64,000 nt of DNA from contig NZ_QLLN01000003.1 of assembly GCF_003259375.1 (NCBI RefSeq), positions 548,955 through 612,954 of the forward strand, written 5' to 3'. Shown in pieces: positions 26,369-35,628 of the stretch. Source of the stretch: Arenibacter echinorum (GTDB lineage Bacteria; Bacteroidota; Bacteroidia; Flavobacteriales; Flavobacteriaceae). The position numbers and the translations under genes were made by a program. Position 1 is the stretch's first letter, and each line of letters begins with the position of its first letter. The notes beneath the pieces were generated by a model that was not told where the DNA came from, ran no database searches, and saw only the letters and a list, made by a program, of their open reading frames with translations.

Positions 26369-27838
26369 ATGAAATTGAATCATAAGGAAATTACCAATCT
26401 AGGGGAACTTAGAAAGGCAGGATACAAAACAATAAAAATAAAGGATGAGTTAAGGGCAAATCTTATTGACAAAATAAAGTCGGATGAAATTACATTTCCC
26501 GGGGTTTGGGGCTACGAAAATTCTGTAGTGCCGGAACTGGAAAGAGCTATATTATCCAGGCACAACATTAATCTACTGGGGCTTAGGGGCCAAGCTAAAA
26601 CGCGTTTGGCAAGGCTAATGGTAAATTTATTGGACGAGTATATTCCAATAGTCACCGGTTCGGAAATAAATGATGACCCCTTAAGCCCAATCTCACGCTT
26701 TGCTATAGAAACCATTAAGGAACACGGTGACCTAACACCCATTTCCTGGCTGCACAGAAGTGATCGATTCTATGAAAAATTGGCTACACCGGATGTTACG
26801 GTAGCCGATTTAATTGGTGATGTTGATCCTATCAAAGCTGCAAACCTAAAGCTGTCCTATGCAGATGACAGGGTTATACACTTTGGAATGATCCCCCGTG
26901 CCAACCGTTGTATTTTTGTAATCAATGAACTACCGGATCTACAAGCAAGGATACAAGTCTCCCTTTTTAATATCTTACAGGAAGGGGACATTCAAATCAG
27001 GGGTTTTAAGCTTCGATTGCCTTTGGACCTACAATTTGTATTTACAGCGAACCCTGAAGATTATACCAATAGGGGTAGTATTGTAACCCCATTAAAAGAT
27101 AGGATAGGGTCCCAGATTTTAACGCACTATCCCGAGGACATTGAAACCGCGCGTAAAATTACTGAACAGGAATCCAAATTGGACAAACGCCAAACTGAGG
27201 CCATTTATGTCCCGGATTTGGCAAAAGATCTTTTGGAACAAATAAGCAGGGAAGCAAGGGAAAGTGAATATGTAGATGCCAAAAGTGGTATTAGCGCCAG
27301 GATGAGTATAACTTCATTCGAAAATCTAATGAGTACCGCTGAGCGAAGGGTGCTGAAGAATGGTCAAGAAACAACAATGATAAGACTGAGCGATTTTATG
27401 GGGGTTATTCCCTCTATTATCGGTAAGATAGAATTGGTTTATGAAGGGGAACAGGAAGGTTCCGGCAGTGTTGCAGAGATATTGATAGAAGATGCAGTGA
27501 AGTCCCTCTTCCTAAATTATTTCCCAAAGATAGATAAATTGGAACGCAAGGATGCCGAAGGTCCTTATGATGAATTGGTAAGTTGGTTTTTTGATGGGGA
27601 AGGCTTTGATTTGTTGGATGATGCTACCGACAAGGAATATAAGGAAAAGCTGGATAGTATTATCCCACTTCAACAATTGGTGGTAAAACACCAACCTGAT
27701 ATTAAAAAGGAAGACACTTATTTTCTAAAGGAATTGCTGTTGTGGGGACTTGTTGCCCATAAAAAATTAAGTAAGCAGCGATATACTACAGGGTATCAGA
27801 TAAAAGACGTTTACGGCAGTTTTATAAGAGGATTGTAA
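26369..27838 (+). CDS. AAA+ ATPase, magnesium-chelatase ChlI-like
   Basis: A 489-aa ATPase. The Walker A motif is GLRGQAKTR at residues 71-79, with Ala in place of the third Gly. Walker B reads CIFVINELPDL, with Asn where most AAA+ proteins have Asp. Sensor 1 is seen in FVFTANPEDYTNRG and the arginine-finger region in PLKDRIGSQI. The rest, up to residue 489, is a C-terminal helical domain with an acidic stretch. Pairs with the VWA protein upstream. The function is probably remodelling of some protein substrate; no chlorophyll-type role is expected in this organism. Confidence 0.88.
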   Translation: MKLNHKEITNLGELRKAGYKTIKIKDELRANLIDKIKSDEITFPGVWGYENSVVPELERAILSRHNINLLGLRGQAKTRLARLMVNLLDEYIPIVTGSEINDDPLSPISRFAIETIKEHGDLTPISWLHRSDRFYEKLATPDVTVADLIGDVDPIKAANLKLSYADDRVIHFGMIPRANRCIFVINELPDLQARIQVSLFNILQEGDIQIRGFKLRLPLDLQFVFTANPEDYTNRGSIVTPLKDRIGSQILTHYPEDIETARKITEQESKLDKRQTEAIYVPDLAKDLLEQISREARESEYVDAKSGISARMSITSFENLMSTAERRVLKNGQETTMIRLSDFMGVIPSIIGKIELVYEGEQEGSGSVAEILIEDAVKSLFLNYFPKIDKLERKDAEGPYDELVSWFFDGEGFDLLDDATDKEYKEKLDSIIPLQQLVVKHQPDIKKEDTYFLKELLLWGLVAHKKLSKQRYTTGYQIKDVYGSFIRGL

Positions 27839-27851
27839 AATATAGCTTTTT

Positions 27852-28334
27852 TTACTCCCAGGCATCAATGTGATTATTTAAGTAATCAAAATCATATATG
27901 CCTACTATCCGTTTTCTAATGACAAAGGACCAAACAGTTAGTAGGACCAATAAGGTTTGTAGCGCAATAATCAAGATACCCATGGGAACGAAAGAACTTG
28001 GAATAACATGGTCCTGAAATTCATTTTGGGAACCAAGTATTAAAAAAGTTTCATAAATATTATATCCATAAACCAATAAGATAGCGTACATGACATACTC
28101 AATATTTTTCATGATCATATCAGGATATTCCATTTCCGTTATCTTAAACCATAGTACATACAAATAAAGAAAGTGGATCATTGTCAAAAATGGAAAAATA
28201 TAACTCTCGAACCTATTGAATATAAAGGTATTTCCATACATGCTATAAAAACCAAGGATTATTAAGGATAGCATTGATACAATGGTAAGGACAATAATAA
28301 GTTTAGGAGTGGTTCTTTTAACGGAATTTTCCAT
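27852..28334 (-). CDS. Four-TM membrane protein of unknown function
   Basis: A 160-aa protein with four likely membrane helices (about 12-32, 44-64, 78-98 and 113-138), aromatic-rich, with charged ends (start MENSVKRTTPK). I do not recognise a family. It is convergent with the AAA+ gene, only 13 bases away, and is followed upstream by a 232-base gap before truA. Confidence 0.65.
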   Translation of the reverse strand: MENSVKRTTPKLIIVLTIVSMLSLIILGFYSMYGNTFIFNRFESYIFPFLTMIHFLYLYVLWFKITEMEYPDMIMKNIEYVMYAILLVYGYNIYETFLILGSQNEFQDHVIPSSFVPMGILIIALQTLLVLLTVWSFVIRKRIVGIYDFDYLNNHIDAWE

Positions 28335-28516
28335 AATTACGGTTTAAGATTATAGGACAATTTTCAACATAATTACAACTTAATTCTTGAACCTCGGTGA
28401 AATTTTCGTTGAATATATAGAAATATAAGATAGAAAAAAGGCGGCTTGGACGAAGTACCTAAAAGCACGATGAACTTATAACAATCCCATTTTAAAATAC
28501 GTTCTAGGACCAAACA

Positions 28517-28566
28517 TAAATCCGACCTTCCCTATACTTGCTTAGTTTAGGGTTTGTTCGGATTTA
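28517..28566 (+). promoter_or_regulatory. Nested hairpin directly before the truA start
   Basis: TAAATCCGA (28517-28525) pairs with TCGGATTTA (28558-28566), and inside it CCCTA (28530-28534) pairs with TAGGG. The outer stem ends on the base before the first ATG of truA. There is no T-run, so it is not a terminator for the + strand. It could control access to the start codon, or it could be the end of an unseen upstream transcript. Confidence 0.4.
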
Positions 28567-29373
28567 ATGATAAAAAATATAAACCAGATGCAAACACCTC
28601 GTTTTTACTATTTAATTCATGTTCAATTTTTGGGCTTTCGCTATAGCGGCTGGCAAAAGCAACCAAATCAAAAAACGGTGGAGGGTATGCTGGTAAAGAC
28701 CTTAAAATTTGTTTTGCCCAATTCCAAATTCAAGATCCTGGGAGCCGGACGTACAGATGCTAAAGTATCTGCCTTAAACACGGCCTTCGAATTATTTGTG
28801 GATAAGGAACCTCTAGAAGACCTTCAGGTATTTATGCGCGATTTTAATGCAAACCTACCCCCGGATATTCGTATCATCAGTATAGATCAGGTCAATGAAA
28901 ACTTCAATATCATACAAGAAAGCAAACTGAAGGAATACGTATATCTTTTTTCCTTTGGTCAAAAAAACCACCCCTTTTGCGCGCCGTTTTTGGCAAACAT
29001 CATAGACGAATTAGATGTCGATTTAATGACTAATTGTGCCCGACTTTTTATTGGCACCCATGATTTTTCATCCTATACGGCGCGACTTCAGCCCAATACA
29101 AAAGTGCTCAGGACTATAGAATCATGTGAAATAAAAAGAAACGAAATATTGACGGCTAATTTTTTTCCGGAAGTAAGTTACGCCCTGCATATTACGGGAG
29201 AAGGCTTTATGAGATATCAGATTAGGATGATAATGGGGGCTTTGATTCAAGTGGGCAAGGGAGAACTTACAGTAATGGACATTAAAGAATCATTGAAAAA
29301 GGAAAACAATACTGTATTGACATATGTTGCCCCAGGCTCTGGGCTATTGCTAAATCATCTACAGTTCCAATAG
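28567..29373 (+). CDS. truA: tRNA pseudouridine synthase A
   Basis: Converts uridines 38-40 of the tRNA anticodon arm to pseudouridine. The 268-aa protein has the family start YLIHVQFLGFRYSGWQKQPNQKTVEG, the catalytic Asp in GAGRTDAKVSAL, and the late segment GEGFMRYQIRMIMGALIQVGKG. The first Met is at 28567; Met8 (28588) is a possible alternative that would leave a short leader containing the hairpin before it. Confidence 0.93.
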   Translation: MIKNINQMQTPRFYYLIHVQFLGFRYSGWQKQPNQKTVEGMLVKTLKFVLPNSKFKILGAGRTDAKVSALNTAFELFVDKEPLEDLQVFMRDFNANLPPDIRIISIDQVNENFNIIQESKLKEYVYLFSFGQKNHPFCAPFLANIIDELDVDLMTNCARLFIGTHDFSSYTARLQPNTKVLRTIESCEIKRNEILTANFFPEVSYALHITGEGFMRYQIRMIMGALIQVGKGELTVMDIKESLKKENNTVLTYVAPGSGLLLNHLQFQ

Positions 29374-29512
29374 TAGCAATCCCATTACCTATGAGTAAAA
29401 ATTCAAAAAAAATAACATAAATTTTCCAGGAGTTGATTCTTGGACGGTCTGGAATGTATAAATTAGTGCAAATAACAGAATTAAAGCAAGAGTATTCTTA
29501 AGATTCCAACCA

Positions 29513-30607
29513 ATGGCCAAAAAAAAATCCACACACAGAAGACAATCAAAAAGACTCGCCAAAACCGGGAAGGCTCCCGGAACAGTAACCTACCTAGGAA
29601 ATAGGGAAGGAGCCAAGAGTACGATCAATGTTCTAGAGTATGATGAAAATGGGGTAATAGAATCGGGCTTTGATGTATACACTTCAGAGAACTTTGATAA
29701 AATCGTTGCCTTCCAAGCTTCTCCTTCAATTTCCTGGATCAATGTAATCGGAATAAGTGACGAGAAATTTATAGAAAATCTAGGCAGGGCCTTTTCTCTT
29801 AACCCCCTGACTATTGAGGATGCTGTAAACACACATCAACGGGCAAAAATAGACGAATACAGTGACTATATTTTTGGGGCATTTAAAATGCTCTATTTGG
29901 ATGAGAACAATGAATTGGTTGCGGAACATGTGGCCATTGTTTTAATGAAAAATACTGTTCTTGTTTTTCAGGAAATGCCTGATGATGTTTTCAATAGTAT
30001 TAGGGAAAGGGTAAGGGCCAAAACTGGGCGAATAAGAAGCAAGCCCGCCGACTACCTATTTTTTACACTTCTGGACGCCATAATAGATAATTATTTTGTG
30101 GTGCTCGAAAATATTAATCACAAAATAGACCTTCTGGAGGAAGAAGTATATGAAAACCCAAGTCCCAAAACGGCCCATGCCATCCAAGACCTGAAAAAGG
30201 AAGTCCTAAGGATTAGAAGGTATATCTATCCTATGAAGGAGTTGGTCCACAAATTAATAGATAGTGAACATGACCTAATAACGAAAGACACCAAATTATT
30301 TTTAAGGGATGCCTTGGACCATTGTATAGAAATAAACGAAAGCCTAAATATTTTAAGGGAAATGTCCATGAGCCTCATGGAGATGTACATGAGCAACATT
30401 AGCAATAAAATGAACGAGGTAATGAAAGTACTGACCATTATGGCCACTATTTTCATCCCTCTCACCTTTATTGTTGGGGTATATGGAATGAATTTTGAAT
30501 ATATCCCAGAATTGAAATACCCGAATGGATACTTCTATGTTTGGGGGCTCATGATAGCAATCTTTATCGGCCTTCTATTTTATTTTAAAAAGAAGGGGTG
30601 GCTGTAG
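29513..30607 (+). CDS. corA: CorA-type magnesium/cobalt transporter
   Basis: A 364-aa inner-membrane channel for divalent cations. Most of the length is the cytoplasmic funnel domain with long helices. Two C-terminal membrane segments follow, with the signature YGMNFEYIPELKYPNGY between them (the GMN selectivity motif). The N-terminus is strongly basic (MAKKKSTHRRQSKRLAK), which is unusual in length but not unknown. It is convergent with cysM, with 21 bases between. Confidence 0.94.
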   Translation: MAKKKSTHRRQSKRLAKTGKAPGTVTYLGNREGAKSTINVLEYDENGVIESGFDVYTSENFDKIVAFQASPSISWINVIGISDEKFIENLGRAFSLNPLTIEDAVNTHQRAKIDEYSDYIFGAFKMLYLDENNELVAEHVAIVLMKNTVLVFQEMPDDVFNSIRERVRAKTGRIRSKPADYLFFTLLDAIIDNYFVVLENINHKIDLLEEEVYENPSPKTAHAIQDLKKEVLRIRRYIYPMKELVHKLIDSEHDLITKDTKLFLRDALDHCIEINESLNILREMSMSLMEMYMSNISNKMNEVMKVLTIMATIFIPLTFIVGVYGMNFEYIPELKYPNGYFYVWGLMIAIFIGLLFYFKKKGWL

Positions 30608-30628
30608 TTTCGAACTAAATGGATACAA

Positions 30629-31513
30629 TTAATCGAACAGATCCGAGGAAAGATAACGGTCCCCACGATCGCATACAATAGAAACAATAACACCCTCCTC
30701 CAAACTTTCGGCCAATTTCACTGCGGCAGCGGCAGCGCCACCACTGCTCATACCTGCAAAAATACCTTCTTCTTTCGCCAATCGCTTGGCCATATCCCTA
30801 GCTTCCTGCTCGGTAACCTCCATAACAGTGTCCACTTTCTTGGGATTAAAAATTTTAGGGAGGTATTCTTGGGGCCATTTGCGAATACCTGGAATTTTGG
30901 CCTCATCGGCTGGTTGCACCCCAACAATTTGAATCTTGGAATTCGTTTCCTTCAAAAAAGTGGATGTACCCATTATAGTCCCAGTGGTACCCATAGACGA
31001 CACAAAATGGGTAATTTCCCCTTGGGTATCCTTCCAAATCTCCGGACCGGTACTTATATAATGTGCCTTCCAGTTATCATCATTGGAAAATTGGTTGATC
31101 ATGATGTAACCTTCTTCTTTCACCTTTAGTTCGGCATAGTCCCTAGCTCCCTCAATACCTACATCGGCAGGGGTAAGGGTTACCTTGGCCCCATAGGCCT
31201 TCATGGTCTGTACTCTTTCCTTTGTGGAATTTTCGGGCATTACCAGTTCTATATCCAACCCATAAATTCCTGCTATCATGGCCAAAGCAATACCAGTATT
31301 TCCACTGGTAGCCTCTATCAATTTGGAGTTGGCATCAAAATCACCCCTTTCCAAACCGCCTTTTATCATATTAAGGGCTGCACGATCCTTTACGCTTCCT
31401 CCGGGATTATTTCCTTCCAACTTAAAAAAAAGTTTAACCTTGGGATTGGTGTTGATTGCTTTTGATATTACCAAGGGAGTGTTCCCTATAATATCCAAAA
31501 TACTATGAGACAT
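30629..31513 (-). CDS. cysM: Cysteine synthase CysM
   Basis: PLP enzyme that makes cysteine from O-acetylserine and sulfide (or thiosulfate). The 294-aa protein has the PLP lysine in NNPGGSVKDR, the substrate loop TSGNTGIA, the GTTGTIMG phosphate-binding loop, and the PLP-facing Ser near SSGGAAAAA. Its length and the motif GNNPGGSVKDR fit the CysM branch rather than CysK. It overlaps the end of cysE upstream by 11 bases, so the two are translationally coupled. Confidence 0.93.
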   Translation of the reverse strand: MSHSILDIIGNTPLVISKAINTNPKVKLFFKLEGNNPGGSVKDRAALNMIKGGLERGDFDANSKLIEATSGNTGIALAMIAGIYGLDIELVMPENSTKERVQTMKAYGAKVTLTPADVGIEGARDYAELKVKEEGYIMINQFSNDDNWKAHYISTGPEIWKDTQGEITHFVSSMGTTGTIMGTSTFLKETNSKIQIVGVQPADEAKIPGIRKWPQEYLPKIFNPKKVDTVMEVTEQEARDMAKRLAKEEGIFAGMSSGGAAAAAVKLAESLEEGVIVSIVCDRGDRYLSSDLFD

Positions 31514-32303
31514 GCGGTAAGGTTTTTATTTTAATTATTGGAGAATGATAAACGGTGGAATTGGCAGGCACAGATTCTGTGATCCATGCATTTCCGCCAA
31601 TTATGGAATTTTCCCCGATCACGGTATCCCCTCCAAGGATAGTGGCATTGGCATATATGGTAACATTGTTTTCAATGGTGGGGTGACGCTTTGTTTTTTG
31701 CAGTTTTTTGGCAACATATAAAGCTCCCAAGGTTACCCCTTGATAGATTTTTACATTATTTTTAATTACTGCGGTTTCACCAATGACCACACCTGTGGCA
31801 TGATCAATGAAAAAGGATTTTCCTATTTGGGCCCCCGGGTTAATGTCCACACCCGTCTGTCTATGTGCATATTCCGTCATTAATCTGGGAACCAAAGGAA
31901 AGCCATCTTTATAAAGTTCATGGGCAAGCCTGTAGATAGCAATGGCATAAAAACCAGGGTAGGCCATGTACACCTCTTCTATAGATAGGGAAGCAGGATC
32001 GCAATTTACAATGGCCTCGGCATCCAAATTCAATTTTTCAAGAATTTCTGGCAGGCGCACTACAAAATTCGCCCAAACCCTTTGGCAAGGTTTGTCTACC
32101 TGCCAACAGGCCAAATTTACCAATGCATCAAATTCCTGTTCCAATAGATCCAGATTTTCATCGACCGGAGTATCTATATCGAACAGGGTATAAAACAAAC
32201 GGTTGGTAAATGATTCAGTTCTTTCCTTAAGTTCGAACCTCAGGTTGGGCTGATTTTTATGTTCCTTAATATTCTTTATTATAGATGCTTTATCCATTTG
32301 CAC
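31503..32303 (-). CDS. cysE: Serine O-acetyltransferase
   Basis: Acetylates serine to O-acetylserine, the substrate for CysM just downstream. The 266-aa protein has an N-terminal helical region and a left-handed beta-helix (IGKSFFIDHATGVVIGETAVIKNNVKIY in pieces) with the catalytic His in FFIDHATG. Upstream on the minus strand is a box CAAAATTA (32319-32326), the reverse of TAATTTTG, a fitting -7 element. The two genes form a minimal cysteine operon. Confidence 0.94.
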   Translation of the reverse strand: MQMDKASIIKNIKEHKNQPNLRFELKERTESFTNRLFYTLFDIDTPVDENLDLLEQEFDALVNLACWQVDKPCQRVWANFVVRLPEILEKLNLDAEAIVNCDPASLSIEEVYMAYPGFYAIAIYRLAHELYKDGFPLVPRLMTEYAHRQTGVDINPGAQIGKSFFIDHATGVVIGETAVIKNNVKIYQGVTLGALYVAKKLQKTKRHPTIENNVTIYANATILGGDTVIGENSIIGGNAWITESVPANSTVYHSPIIKIKTLPHVS

Positions 32304-32318
32304 TTTTGATTATACATT

Positions 32319-32326
32319 CAAAATTA
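32319..32326 (-). promoter_or_regulatory. -7 promoter box of the cysE-cysM operon
   Basis: Read on the minus strand the bases are TAATTTTG, a match to TAnnTTTG, 15 bases upstream of the cysE start. A -33 element is not clear. Confidence 0.45.
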
Positions 32327-32387
32327 ACCATTATTTCAAAATCAGCTTATGCTAAATTGGTTAACTTTAGCACAAAGATAATGTGTT

Positions 32388-33077
32388 ATGAGTCGTATAC
32401 AACAGCAGCTAATTACGAAAGATGTATTTCAATTTTTAGAAAAGCTTAAAAAAAACAACTCTAGAGAATGGTTTACGGAGCACAAAACTGAATTCAAGGA
32501 GCTGGAAACTGGGGTCAAAAGTTTTTATTCTGCCTTACTGAATAAATTAAAAGCTCATGATGATATTGAAAAATTAAAAATGTTCCGCATTTATAGGGAT
32601 ATACGTTTCTCCAAAGACAAAACTCCCTATAAGACCCATTTTGCAGGTTCCTTTTCCAGGTCCGGACAGCGATTGCGAGGAGGATACTATTTAAGGCTAA
32701 AACCCAATGAAACCTTTATTGCCGCCGGATTCTGGGAGCCTAATAAAGAAGACCTCTTAAGAATAAGGAAGGAATTTGAAACCGATGCCTCAGAAATACG
32801 TGCCATAATGAATAAGAATAGTTTCAATGAGGTATGGGGCGAAATGCAGGGTGATGAATTAAAAACTGCTCCCTCCGGATTCAACAAGGAGCACCCCAAC
32901 ATCGATCTGATCAAAAGAAAACAATTCATTTTTGTGAAAAACTTTTCAGATGAGGAAGTCATGTCGCCAGATTTTATGACGAATGTAGACCTTGCGTTCC
33001 AAGCAATACGACCTTATTTTAACCTTATGAGCGATATACTCACCACTAATCTCAATGGGGAATCACTTTTGGATTAA
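32388..33077 (+). CDS. DUF2461 family protein
   Basis: A 229-aa protein of the DUF2461 (TIGR02453) family, seen from its conserved core: the N-terminal FLEKLKKNNSREWFTEHKTEF, MFRIYRDIRFSKDKTPYKTHF and GGYYLRLKPNETFIAAGFWEP. The family is widespread in bacteria but has no established activity. There is no signal peptide. It is divergent from cysE and convergent with the next gene, 5 bases away. Confidence 0.88.
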   Translation: MSRIQQQLITKDVFQFLEKLKKNNSREWFTEHKTEFKELETGVKSFYSALLNKLKAHDDIEKLKMFRIYRDIRFSKDKTPYKTHFAGSFSRSGQRLRGGYYLRLKPNETFIAAGFWEPNKEDLLRIRKEFETDASEIRAIMNKNSFNEVWGEMQGDELKTAPSGFNKEHPNIDLIKRKQFIFVKNFSDEEVMSPDFMTNVDLAFQAIRPYFNLMSDILTTNLNGESLLD

Positions 33078-33082
33078 GAAGT

Positions 33083-33496
33083 CTATACCGGCTGAAGCGA
33101 TGCTTTTTCAAAAAATTGAACCTGATCTTTAATACGCTCAATGACCATCTGCATCATGCGTTTATTCAAAGAAGACGAATTAAGTATGTATAATTCATAC
33201 TCCTCCGTGGTAAATTGGCCTATGATAATTCCTTTTAGTGAATTTCTAAACTTAATGTCCTTTTGGATCGCATTTTCTATAAAAATCAGGCGTTTGTTCA
33301 TCCCAAGTTCATAAAAACTATTTTTATGTTTAGTGATGTAATTCTGAAAAACCAAAAGCAATAAGGAGTTTTGCATTTTAATTACAGGACGTAAGGTATG
33401 GTTTTGAAACTTCTCATCACTGCTCATATTTTCCGTTACTTTGGCTGAAGGGATTATAGGACGAATTTCCAAAAGACTATGGGACCTATCGCTCAT
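33083..33496 (-). CDS. Conserved hypothetical protein
   Basis: A 137-aa cytoplasmic protein with no recognised domain. It is mostly helical, with a central stretch of hydrophobic residues (NSLLLLVFQNYI) too short for a clear membrane helix. Related proteins in flavobacteria are sometimes labelled glyoxalase, but I see no glyoxalase metal-binding pattern here and would not assign that. It is convergent with the DUF2461 gene. Confidence 0.65.
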   Translation of the reverse strand: MSDRSHSLLEIRPIIPSAKVTENMSSDEKFQNHTLRPVIKMQNSLLLLVFQNYITKHKNSFYELGMNKRLIFIENAIQKDIKFRNSLKGIIIGQFTTEEYELYILNSSSLNKRMMQMVIERIKDQVQFFEKASLQPV

Positions 33497-33856
33497 ATCA
33501 TTGGTGTTTTTATAAAGGTAGGTATTAGGGTTTTTCCTAATTCGGTAATTCTATATAGTTTTTAACGAGGTTATGAACATTGTTATTTTTCGTTCGGAAA
33601 AAAGCCTTAATTTTCTGAGGAAACAAAAAGTTCAACTTTTTGTTTTATAAAATAGACTACAACATATTTAGGAATAATCCTACTAATATACTGCCCGTGG
33701 ATTATGGGAATCTAATTATTATTACCCCTATTAATTCCCAAATTGAACAAAAAATTATGATGTAATTTAGATTTACCTAAATCGGTTGACATTTATACCT
33801 TAAGAGTATTTTAGGGCAAATTTCTTTACTAATTTTGCAGTAAAATTTTAGATACT
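33497..33856. other. 360-base AT-rich gap without a gene
   Basis: No open frame of note. It contains an AT-rich inverted repeat AACAAAAAGTT (33622-33632) / AACTTTTTGTT (33634-33644), a smaller TTTTTC/GAAAAA pair near 33586-33602, and the thioesterase promoter box near its end. The inverted repeat could terminate transcription in either direction, but no gene ends close to it. Confidence 0.5.
33830..33837 (+). promoter_or_regulatory. -7 promoter box of the thioesterase gene
   Basis: TAATTTTG matches TAnnTTTG, 19 bases before the ATG at 33857. TTTTAG about 15 bases upstream could be a weak -33 element. Confidence 0.5.
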
Positions 33857-34252
33857 ATGAGATTTCATACAAGAAAATGGGTGAAACCAGAAGATTTAAA
33901 CGCCAATGGCACTCTATTTGGAGGCAAGTTGCTGGCATGGATAGACGAGGAAGCCGCACTATATAGCATTATACAATTGGAAAACAAAAGGGTAGTTACC
34001 AAGTATATGTCCGAAATAAACTTTATGAGCACCGCCTTAAAAGGTGACATTGTTGAAATAGGTATAGACGTGGTAAAATTTGGAAAGACCTCCTTGACAC
34101 TCAACTGTGAGGTTCGGAACAAAATGACCAGAGAAACCATTGTAACGGTAGACAATATTATAATGGTAAATCTAGGTGCGGATGGAAAACCCAAACCACA
34201 TGGAAAAACCAAAATAGAATTTGTAAGGGACCGTCTGGCTTCGGAAGTTTAG
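33857..34252 (+). CDS. Acyl-CoA thioesterase (hotdog fold)
   Basis: A 131-aa hotdog-fold protein of the YciA/acyl-CoA hydrolase type, which cleaves acyl-CoA thioesters. The signature NANGTLFGGKLLAWIDEEAAL contains the conserved Asn, Gly and Asp/Glu of the active site. The acyl-chain preference is unknown. Its stop codon overlaps the stop of the convergent dipeptidase gene by 4 bases. Confidence 0.9.
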   Translation: MRFHTRKWVKPEDLNANGTLFGGKLLAWIDEEAALYSIIQLENKRVVTKYMSEINFMSTALKGDIVEIGIDVVKFGKTSLTLNCEVRNKMTRETIVTVDNIIMVNLGADGKPKPHGKTKIEFVRDRLASEV

Positions 34253-35538
34253 TTTACGGCATAAGTTTTCGCCACTCCCTGCACCTCATCCAATACCCGT
34301 AGTAAATTGCCTCCCCAGAGTTGCGCAATTTCCTCCTCGGTATAACCTCTTTTGACCAGCTCCAGGGTTACATTAGGGGTTTCGGAAGCGTCTGTCCACC
34401 CGGCAATGCCTCCGCCTCCATCAAAATCTGAACTGATCCCCACGTGATCGATCCCTATTAAATTTACCATATAGTCAATGTGGTCTACAAAGTCGGCCAC
34501 ATCTACGGCCTGTGGCTGATCTTTCCTCTTATTTGCCTTAGCTTTGGCCAAACCCACTACTTTGGAATAATTCTCCATAAAAGTATTCTTCTTTGCCTCT
34601 GAAAGATCGGCAAGCTCATCAAAGGAATACCAATCTATCCCTAAAGAATCGGCCACCTTTCTATAGAAATTTTTTAAATAAGCGGTGTGGACCTCATCCT
34701 TTTTAGTATTCAAATAAGAACTAAAGGCAACAGTTTGCACAACGCCTCCATTTTCCTTCATAAGCAACAGTTGTTCATCGTCCAAATTCCGGCTATGGTC
34801 ACACAGTGCCCGCGCAGAGGAATGGGAGGCAATAATTGGAGCTTTGGACAAGGCTATCATTTGCTTCATGGATTCTTTGGAAACATGGGATACATCGATC
34901 ATTATCCCCAACCTATTCATTTCCTTGACGGCCATTTTACCGAGCTCGCTCAGCCCGTTATGCAACCACACCCCATCGGCCTCACCAGTATTGGAATCAC
35001 AAAACTGGCTATGCCCGTTGTGGGAGAGGGAAATATATCTTGCCCCTAGATTATAATAGTTTTCAAATTCCGAAAGATCTTCGCCTATTGGGTAGGCATT
35101 TTCAACGCCTATCATGGCCACTTTTTTACCGGAGCCCACAATTTGGCGGACATCCTTGGAGCTATAGGCCAGATCTATCTCTTCGGGCGCTATTTTCTCG
35201 CACAATCTATGAATGGCATCAAACTTTGCCATGGCATTCTCCTTGGCTTTGGCATAGCCTTCTTCGGTTAATTCGCCCTGGCCGGTATAGACTATTAACC
35301 AAGGAACATCCAAGCCTCCACTTTTAAGTTTTGGGAGATTTACCTGATTGTCCAATTTCTGGGTATAGTTTATGGTATCCGTAAAATTGGTCACATTAAT
35401 ATCTACATGGGTATCAATAGTAATAACCTCCTTGTGTATACGAACAGCTTTTTCTTCGACCGACTCCGCCAATTTTTCTTCTTTTTCCTTACAGGCCATA
35501 ATCGATAAAAGACATATAAATCCGATAAAATGCTTCAT
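34249..35538 (-). CDS. Membrane dipeptidase, peptidase M19 family
   Basis: A zinc dipeptidase of the renal dipeptidase family. The open frame runs back to 35562, but the likely start is Met9 at 35538: from there a lipoprotein signal MKHFIGFICLLSIMAC begins, with the lipobox LLSIMAC. Zinc-binding motifs are TIDTHVDIN, the bridging Glu region, SLSHNGHSQF, and DVSHVSKES / IIASHSSARAL, and the late ISSDFDGGGG. The expected role is cleavage of dipeptides outside the cytoplasmic membrane. Convergent with the thioesterase. Confidence 0.9.
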   Translation of the reverse strand: MKHFIGFICLLSIMACKEKEEKLAESVEEKAVRIHKEVITIDTHVDINVTNFTDTINYTQKLDNQVNLPKLKSGGLDVPWLIVYTGQGELTEEGYAKAKENAMAKFDAIHRLCEKIAPEEIDLAYSSKDVRQIVGSGKKVAMIGVENAYPIGEDLSEFENYYNLGARYISLSHNGHSQFCDSNTGEADGVWLHNGLSELGKMAVKEMNRLGIMIDVSHVSKESMKQMIALSKAPIIASHSSARALCDHSRNLDDEQLLLMKENGGVVQTVAFSSYLNTKKDEVHTAYLKNFYRKVADSLGIDWYSFDELADLSEAKKNTFMENYSKVVGLAKAKANKRKDQPQAVDVADFVDHIDYMVNLIGIDHVGISSDFDGGGGIAGWTDASETPNVTLELVKRGYTEEEIAQLWGGNLLRVLDEVQGVAKTYAVN

Positions 35539-35628
35539 GCTTATAGGTTTTGATACATACAAATAACGGCATTTGACAACATAAAATGAAGCCTTGATAA
35601 CATTTAATTGTAAACCGCACTTTAAAAG

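Noticed and set aside
33622-33644. AACAAAAAGTT / AACTTTTTGTT inverted repeat as a terminator
   Set aside because: No gene ends close by; the AT-only stem is weak. Listed only within the gap description.
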